From Zanthoxylum bungeanum (Eukaryota; Streptophyta; Magnoliopsida; Sapindales; Rutaceae): a DNA stretch of 64,000 nucleotides. Each line of letters begins with the position of its first letter. The first letter of the stretch is position 1. The position numbers were made by a program, and so were the translations under genes. Positions 59,308-64,000 of this stretch are shown in pieces. The stretch is from positions 1-64,000 of the forward strand of contig SKCR01015055.1 in NCBI GenBank assembly GCA_019454045.1. The letters run 5' to 3'. The notes beneath the pieces are model-generated. The model searched no databases. It was given only the letters and a program-made list of their open reading frames with translations, and was not told the DNA's origin.

Positions 59308-60094
59308 GGAAAACCCCACCTTGAGGCCCATGTACTCTCAATGTTTTTTACATTGCATCCCTGTACTAAATTTTCTACACATTGCATCCATGTACTCTCA
59401 ATGTTTTTTACATTGCACCCCTATACTAAATTTTCTACAAATTGCACCCTTACACTCTCAAAAAATTGACATTTCACCCTTATTTTAACGGCAAGTTAAC
59501 AGAGTTGAGAAATATTCTGACATCACCCACCCTTATTTGTGTCATATCTGTCTGGTTTAGGAAGAAGCACCTATGCTAAAAAGAGAAGAGCTAAAAAAAT
59601 GGGTGTTTGCTATAAATGTGCACGCATGACATGTAATACTCGTTGTCGTTCTTTAGGAATGATGTTTGATAACTGTGAAGCATATTTGTTTGTTTTTTGT
59701 TGTTCATTAATAACACTCCAAGATCGTAGTTTTGATCTAATTTTTGCAATAAATTAGTTCAATTTTTGAATGTATCAGAAGGAGCATAATATTTATGCGC
59801 CCTAACATATAGTTATGCGCCCTAGTATAACTTCAAAGTAAAAAATTTGTTCGGTCCAATCTGAAATAAGGGTGGGTGATGTCAGAATATTTCTCAACTC
59901 TGTTAACTTGCCGTTAAAATAAGGGTGGAATGTCAATTTTTTGAGAGTGCATGGGTGCAATGTGTATAAAATTTAGTACAAGGGTGCAATGTAAAAAACA
60001 TTGAGAGTACATGGGTGCAATGTGTAGAAAATTTAGTACAGGGGTGTAATGTAAAAAACATTGAGAGTACAGAGGCCTTAAGGTGGGTTTTTCC
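59308..60094. mobile_element. Mutator-like foldback element with captured gene piece (Pack-MULE-like)
   Basis: Inverted arms of about 230 bp (59308-59538 and 59864-60094) are near-identical. They start GGAAAAACCCACCTT-like and contain repeated 'ctctcaatgttttttacatt' phrases. A 9-bp target duplication matches at 8 of 9 positions (CAAATTTAA at 59299-59307, TAAATTTAA at 60095-60103), as expected for Mutator elements. The 325-bp centre carries a fragment related to the ORF at 30122. No transposase is encoded. Confidence 0.8.
59539..59690 (+). pseudogene. Captured fragment related to the 30122 ORF
   Basis: Translates to SGLGRSTYAKKRRAKKMGVC, then YKCARMTCNTRCRSLGMMFD. It is clearly related to 30302-30445 (GFGRSTYAKKRRAKKMSVCY and onward), with all four cysteines conserved. 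Before and after this segment the similarity stops: the left arm begins directly upstream and the downstream part is unrelated. It covers about 50 codons of the 182-codon parent. Confidence 0.85.
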
Positions 60095-60112
60095 TAAATT
60101 TAAAGTTGAAAA

Positions 60113-61745
60113 TGTATGGGCCAAATTTGGGCCAAGGGCAATTTGGCATTTCGCTTCGAGCCCAATAACTAAATACACCCAAAATAAGATCAAAGCCCAA
60201 TTAGTCATCTCAAGCCTACACCCCCATAAAGAAGGTCCAATATCCTGCAATCATAGGACCCAATACTCTCAAAGGAAGCCCAACTTTATAAGTGAATATC
60301 GGCCCAAATATATTACACAAGCCCATGCCCAGTAAAACACCATACCCAAACCGCAACCAAGACTCACCATATGCCAGCCCACGAAACGCCCGGACTCATG
60401 AATATCTCTCATGACTCGGCTGTTTCCAGCATCCAACGGACAAGCATAACCACCCTTCATGAATCAGCCGTTACCAGCATCCAACGGACGAGCAATCAAA
60501 TGCAATAAATACACATGTTTCCTGAGAGTGTATATAAAAGAGAAGAAAGTCTACGAGAAAGGACACACAAGCTCTACTACTCATAACTTAAAAATATTAA
60601 CTCCAGAACTCTTAGAACCCCTACCTACCGCCCTCACGGCAGCTCACGGGGATCAAGGTAAGATCTGACCTTGCTCCTCCTTCTACGGTATTTACAGCTC
60701 ATTTCCACTACTGACTTGGGGCGTCGGACTGCCTTCGGCATCCACCACACCGGTGGCCAATACTCCCCGCTAGGGGTGTTCATAGGGTCGGGTCAACCCG
60801 CGACCCGACGTGACCTGACCCGACCCGCGCGGGTCCAAATTTTTTTTTTTACAAATTTTCAACCCGACCCGAAATTTTCGGGTTGAGTAACGAGTTTGAT
60901 ACTAAAACTCGACTCGACCCGACCCTATAGTATTTATATTATTTTTCTAAAAAAATTATTATTATTTTTCTAAAAAAATTATTATTATTTTTAAAGTTTT
61001 TACTTTTATTTCATTTGTTTATTATTTTTATTGTATTAAAAATTTATATTTTTGAGGTGGCTTCATTGCACGGATCTCTGGAGTTTTATTCTCTTAGATT
61101 TTGATGAGGAATTTGACATTGGTTTGCCAGTATTATATATGCAGGTAAGATGTGGAAGTTGTAGAACACTTGTTGTTGCATTTCTCAGAAGCAAAGTAAT
61201 ATTGTTTTCTTTGGTTTTATTTACTTTTGGTAAATAAGCAGCAATGTCTTTCATGTTTTGTGGTTTATTGGGAGGAAAAGAGTATTTGATATTTGAAGGA
61301 CCGACATTGTGTGTCAATTAAATGGTGATATTTGAAGTACTGAAACTCTTGAAACCTCTCCATCTTTCTTTGTTGTTTGCTGTTGAATGATTCTCATGTA
61401 TGAGAGATGCACAACTTTTCATTGTACCGTGCTTTTTAATTAAATATCTTGAGACATAAATAATAAATATTTGTATTTCAAATAATTAATTCATTAAAAA
61501 AAATATTTTTTTTTCTGCCGATCCGACCCGACCCGAACCTGATCGGGTTCCACCTTCGCGTGACCCGACCCGCGACCCGAACTTCTCGTGACCCGAACCA
61601 ATCGGGTCTCATAAAATTTCAAAAAACCCGATCCGACCCGTAAACACCCCTACTACCCGCTCACTCTACCTTCTTGTTTTGCAGGATCACTAGTGCCCCA
61701 ACCAAATTCTCGATTGTGGACCTCGGCCGAAAACCAGCGTCTACA
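60113..61745 (+). repeat. Tat/Retand-type 5' LTR, interrupted by a hAT element
   Basis: Begins TGTATGGGCC and ends GCGTCTACA (TGTA...TACA). TATATAAAAG at 60531 is the likely TATA box. The primer-binding region follows (TTTGGCGCCCACCATGGGG from 61747), characteristic of Tat/Retand relatives. Without the 882-bp hAT insertion and its 8-bp duplication the LTR is about 740 bp. The 3' LTR lies outside the window or is lost. Confidence 0.75.
60771..61652. mobile_element. Non-autonomous hAT element (882 bp) inside the LTR
   Basis: Terminal inverted repeats TAGGGGTGTTCA / complement of TAGGGGTGTTTA. The 8-bp target duplication matches at 7 of 8 positions: CTCCCCGC (60763-60770) and CTACCCGC (61653-61660). 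Subterminal regions are packed with GGGTCGGGT / ACCCGACCCG motifs. Two small ORFs (61052-61237 and its complement) are unremarkable. No transposase. Confidence 0.9.
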
Positions 61746-61824
61746 ATTTGGCGCCCACCATGGGGCCTTAGCGATTTATAGTAAACAAACCTCTATTCAG
61801 TCTACGGGACTTGCGAACATAATA

Positions 61825-62985
61825 ATGGCTTCGAGCGGCGAGCCTTCGGATCTACTAGCAAACCAATTAGCCATCCTTCAGGAACGATTACAGATTTTGG
61901 AAAAAGAGAATTCAGTCATGAAGAGTTCTAATAGCGACCTCCAAAGACAGTTGGAGCATATTTCATCCACTTCCAGACGATGAGGATTCCCAGATCCTCT
62001 CAATCGACCTGACCACCAGCTCAACTTCATAGAGACACCCGGTAATGAAACGTGCAACATTCCCACACTCGAAGACCATCCAACAAGTCACGAGAGGATC
62101 AGCAAATACCACCAGTCGAACAGACTCCAAATATAGCCTCCTCCATGCGGCGGGGAGATTGAGGAATTCAAGGAGGCAATTCTGTCCAACCTACCCGGCG
62201 CCAGGCTACCACTGAAAAGAAGCAAAACATCTGCCATTTCAGACACGTCTTCATCGAGACGATCAACTCATTTGAACTCTCGCGAAAATCAGTCCACTCG
62301 ATATGAAGTTGTACGATGGATCAACCGAACCAGATGATCATATAATCCATTACAAGTACAAAATAATGTCCACAGTCCTATCTTCGCACCAGAAGGAGGC
62401 TGGTATGTGTAGGGGATTCAGTGAGATATTGGTCGGCCCAGCCCTTACATGGTTTATCAATCTACAGTACCGATCAATTGGATTCTATAAAGAATTGGCA
62501 GATAAGTTCGTGGAATATTTTGCTAGTTCTTGCAAATTCGAGAAGACCACAAATGACCTAAACGCCATACAACAACGGAATGGAGAATCTCTGCGAAGCT
62601 ACGTGTCACGCTTCAACAAGGAAATAATCATTATCCCATATCTCCACCAACCAACGGCAGTGGAAGCATTTAGGAATGGGTTTTTGGCTAACAGCGAGCT
62701 CTACAAAAATCTGACGAAAAACCGATGTTACACTATGGACCAGGCAATGGCCAGAGCCCGAACAGAATTAGATGGGAAGAAGATAAAAGGAATAAAAAGA
62801 TGGAGAGCTCATCCAGTCTACAAGAGAAGACGATATATCCATCCAAACGACTGAAAGAATTCGGTAGGAATGGCCAACAATCAACCGACCAGAGAACTTA
62901 TCGTGGTAGGGATATCCGTCCCTACGACAAAGCTCCCAATCGCAGACCAACTTCATTCGACAAGAGAGAGGAAAACTCCTTATAG
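61825..62985 (+). pseudogene. Tat/Retand gag, frameshifted
   Basis: Starts MASSGEPSDLLANQLAILQE with a coiled coil (LQERLQILEKEN) and stops at 61981. The gag core resumes at 62303 in another frame: MKLYDGSTEPDDHIIHYKYK, GPALTWFINLQYRSI, ELADKFVEYFASS, LRSYVSRFNKE, the Retrotrans_gag pattern. A shift near 62790 moves the basic tail (KRLKEFGRNGQQ...TYRGRDIRPYDK) to a third frame ending at 62985. No zinc knuckle, protease or RT is seen. It is a decayed gag of the element whose LTR is at 60113-61745. Confidence 0.8.
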
Positions 62986-63223
62986 CACCCCCAGACTCCC
63001 AGACTAAAACTTTACCGTATCATCGGTGTCACGTCGAAGCTGCGATTTCGATCAAGCCTACAAGAGAAACAATCAAACGACGATTAGAATTTAATGAGTC
63101 TTGGAGAGAATAAAGAGGATGAGAGAAACACTCACTCGTTATATCCTAATACTCACGGATTCGACCAGACCCAGTCCTCCCAAATACACCATATCCTATC
63201 ACAAAGAAATATACCTTTTGCCA
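62986..63223. other. Unassigned junction sequence
   Basis: Follows the gag remnant and precedes the 3' end of the opposite-strand ORF. No motif was identified. It may be the border between two elements. Confidence 0.4.
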
Positions 63224-63892
63224 TCACATTCGATCATTCGTAGTCAACCCTGTGATCAAATGCTCTCTCTTATGTCGAAGGAATATGTGGTACATTCCCT
63301 TCTCGACTACATGCTCCTTCAAATAATATGTATACAAGATATCTTTTACTCCAAATCTAACCCCCAATTCGAATGATAAAACATCAACCGACATCAACAT
63401 CCTCCATGTGTTTGGCATTAGTTGGGAATGAGCTATCTCGTAGTGATCTAATACTTCCCACACAAGGTTAGGAATGGGAAACCTAAACCCATCCACGAAT
63501 AGGTGCTCGTAGAATCCAGTCCACCTAGGGATTTTAAAGTTAATTCGTTCACTCGAGGAGGCCAATCACACAAGAACCGACTCAGGGAAATAATATTGTA
63601 TCTTAATTTCCCTCATGAACTTTTCGGTCACTCGACTATGTGGATTTTTTGTCAGTATATTGGTCGACTCGCTTGTACTGGGTTGTCCACTCGACTCTGC
63701 TGGAATTACTCGAAGTGGTGGCACGTCTTTGGGAATACCTAAGAGGGGTTCAACTGAGGCGACAGTCAAAACATCTTCATCAATACTAATTCCACCTTCA
63801 TACATCCTATATGGGGAGATAACCCGCAAGGGTGAATCTACATACATCTCCACCACTGTTTCACTTGAACTCGTGCAGCCCTCAGACGACAT
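63224..63892 (-). pseudogene. Gypsy-type Transposase_28-like ORF with internal stop
   Basis: Minus strand. An acidic, Ser-rich N-terminus (MSSEGCTSSSETVVEMYVDS) leads to KFMREIKIQYYFPESVLV, an in-frame TGA (63566-63568), then ASSSERINFKIPRWTGFYEH, LFVDGFRFPIPNLVWEVLDHY, QLMPNTWRMLMSVDVLSFEL and GMYHIF. This matches from memory the plant 'putative gypsy type transposon' domain (PF04195), with its FY...G.RFP, ..QL.PN.WR and W/Y..F pattern. It normally belongs to large gypsy elements and is often followed by gag. Here it is antisense to the preceding gag, so it may belong to another element running leftward from beyond the window. Confidence 0.65.
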
Positions 63893-64000
63893 ATCGAATC
63901 ACTCTAAAATAATGAATCAACTAAAACCAATATGACAGAAGATCAAAACCCAAAATTCTCACAAACAAAACCCCAAAAAACCCTTTACGATTTTAAGATT
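63893..64000. other. Unassigned window end
   Basis: A/C-rich sequence upstream of the minus-strand ORF; nothing recognised. Confidence 0.4.

Overview
This 64 kb window is nuclear DNA of a flowering plant, most likely a eudicot. The evidence is intron-rich genes with GT-AG introns, plant-only gene families and a dense load of plant transposable elements. I cannot name the species.

The left third (1-21,340) is gene space. It holds the last three exons of a mitochondrial porin (VDAC, + strand, 895-1990). Next is a complete seven-exon plastid-type DUF1338/HglS-family gene (+, 6266-9532), converging on a six-exon receptor-like cytoplasmic kinase of the PBL34 type (-, 10057-12894). Last is a ten-exon gene that I recognise as the plant TRAPPII-associated protein TRIPP (-, 15369-21061), which carries an apparent one-base deletion. 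Small non-autonomous elements sit between and inside these genes: a hAT MITE with a perfect 8-bp target duplication, palindromic MITEs, a SINE-like sequence and (GGTTC)-rich repeats.

The right two thirds (22,246-64,000) is nested transposon DNA. In order: a decayed CACTA element (22,246 to about 30,070) with TNP2-like and Transposase_24-like genes; an unrecognised intact ORF (30,122-30,670); an intronless, broken LOG (cytokinin-activating enzyme) copy (30,934-31,586); the 3' end of an Athila-like Ty3/gypsy element (to about 34,498); a hAT transposase tail cut by a minus-strand Ogre/Tat-type element that has gag but no pol (34,779-43,314); a Ty1/copia element with near-identical 2-kb LTRs but ruined coding sequence (43,315-53,284); solo and remnant LTRs (53,285-58,740); a Mutator-like foldback element that has captured a piece of the same family as the 30,122 ORF (59,308-60,094); and a Tat/Retand-type gypsy element whose LTR is interrupted by an 882-bp hAT element (60,113-62,985). 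A gypsy-type Transposase_28-like ORF on the minus strand closes the window.

The observation I find least explained is in the copia element. Its LTRs carry a run of perfect or near-perfect inverted repeats, each centred on a three-base spacer of the form Y-R-G (CGG, TGG, TAG, CAG), with stems that differ from one another. The same design (variable stem, TGG centre) recurs inside the element, next to a second hairpin class with variable stems and one constant 17-base loop.

The single-copy genes are unrelated housekeeping or signalling genes and do not form a pathway. All assignments are from reading the sequence and from memory of the families; no searches were run.
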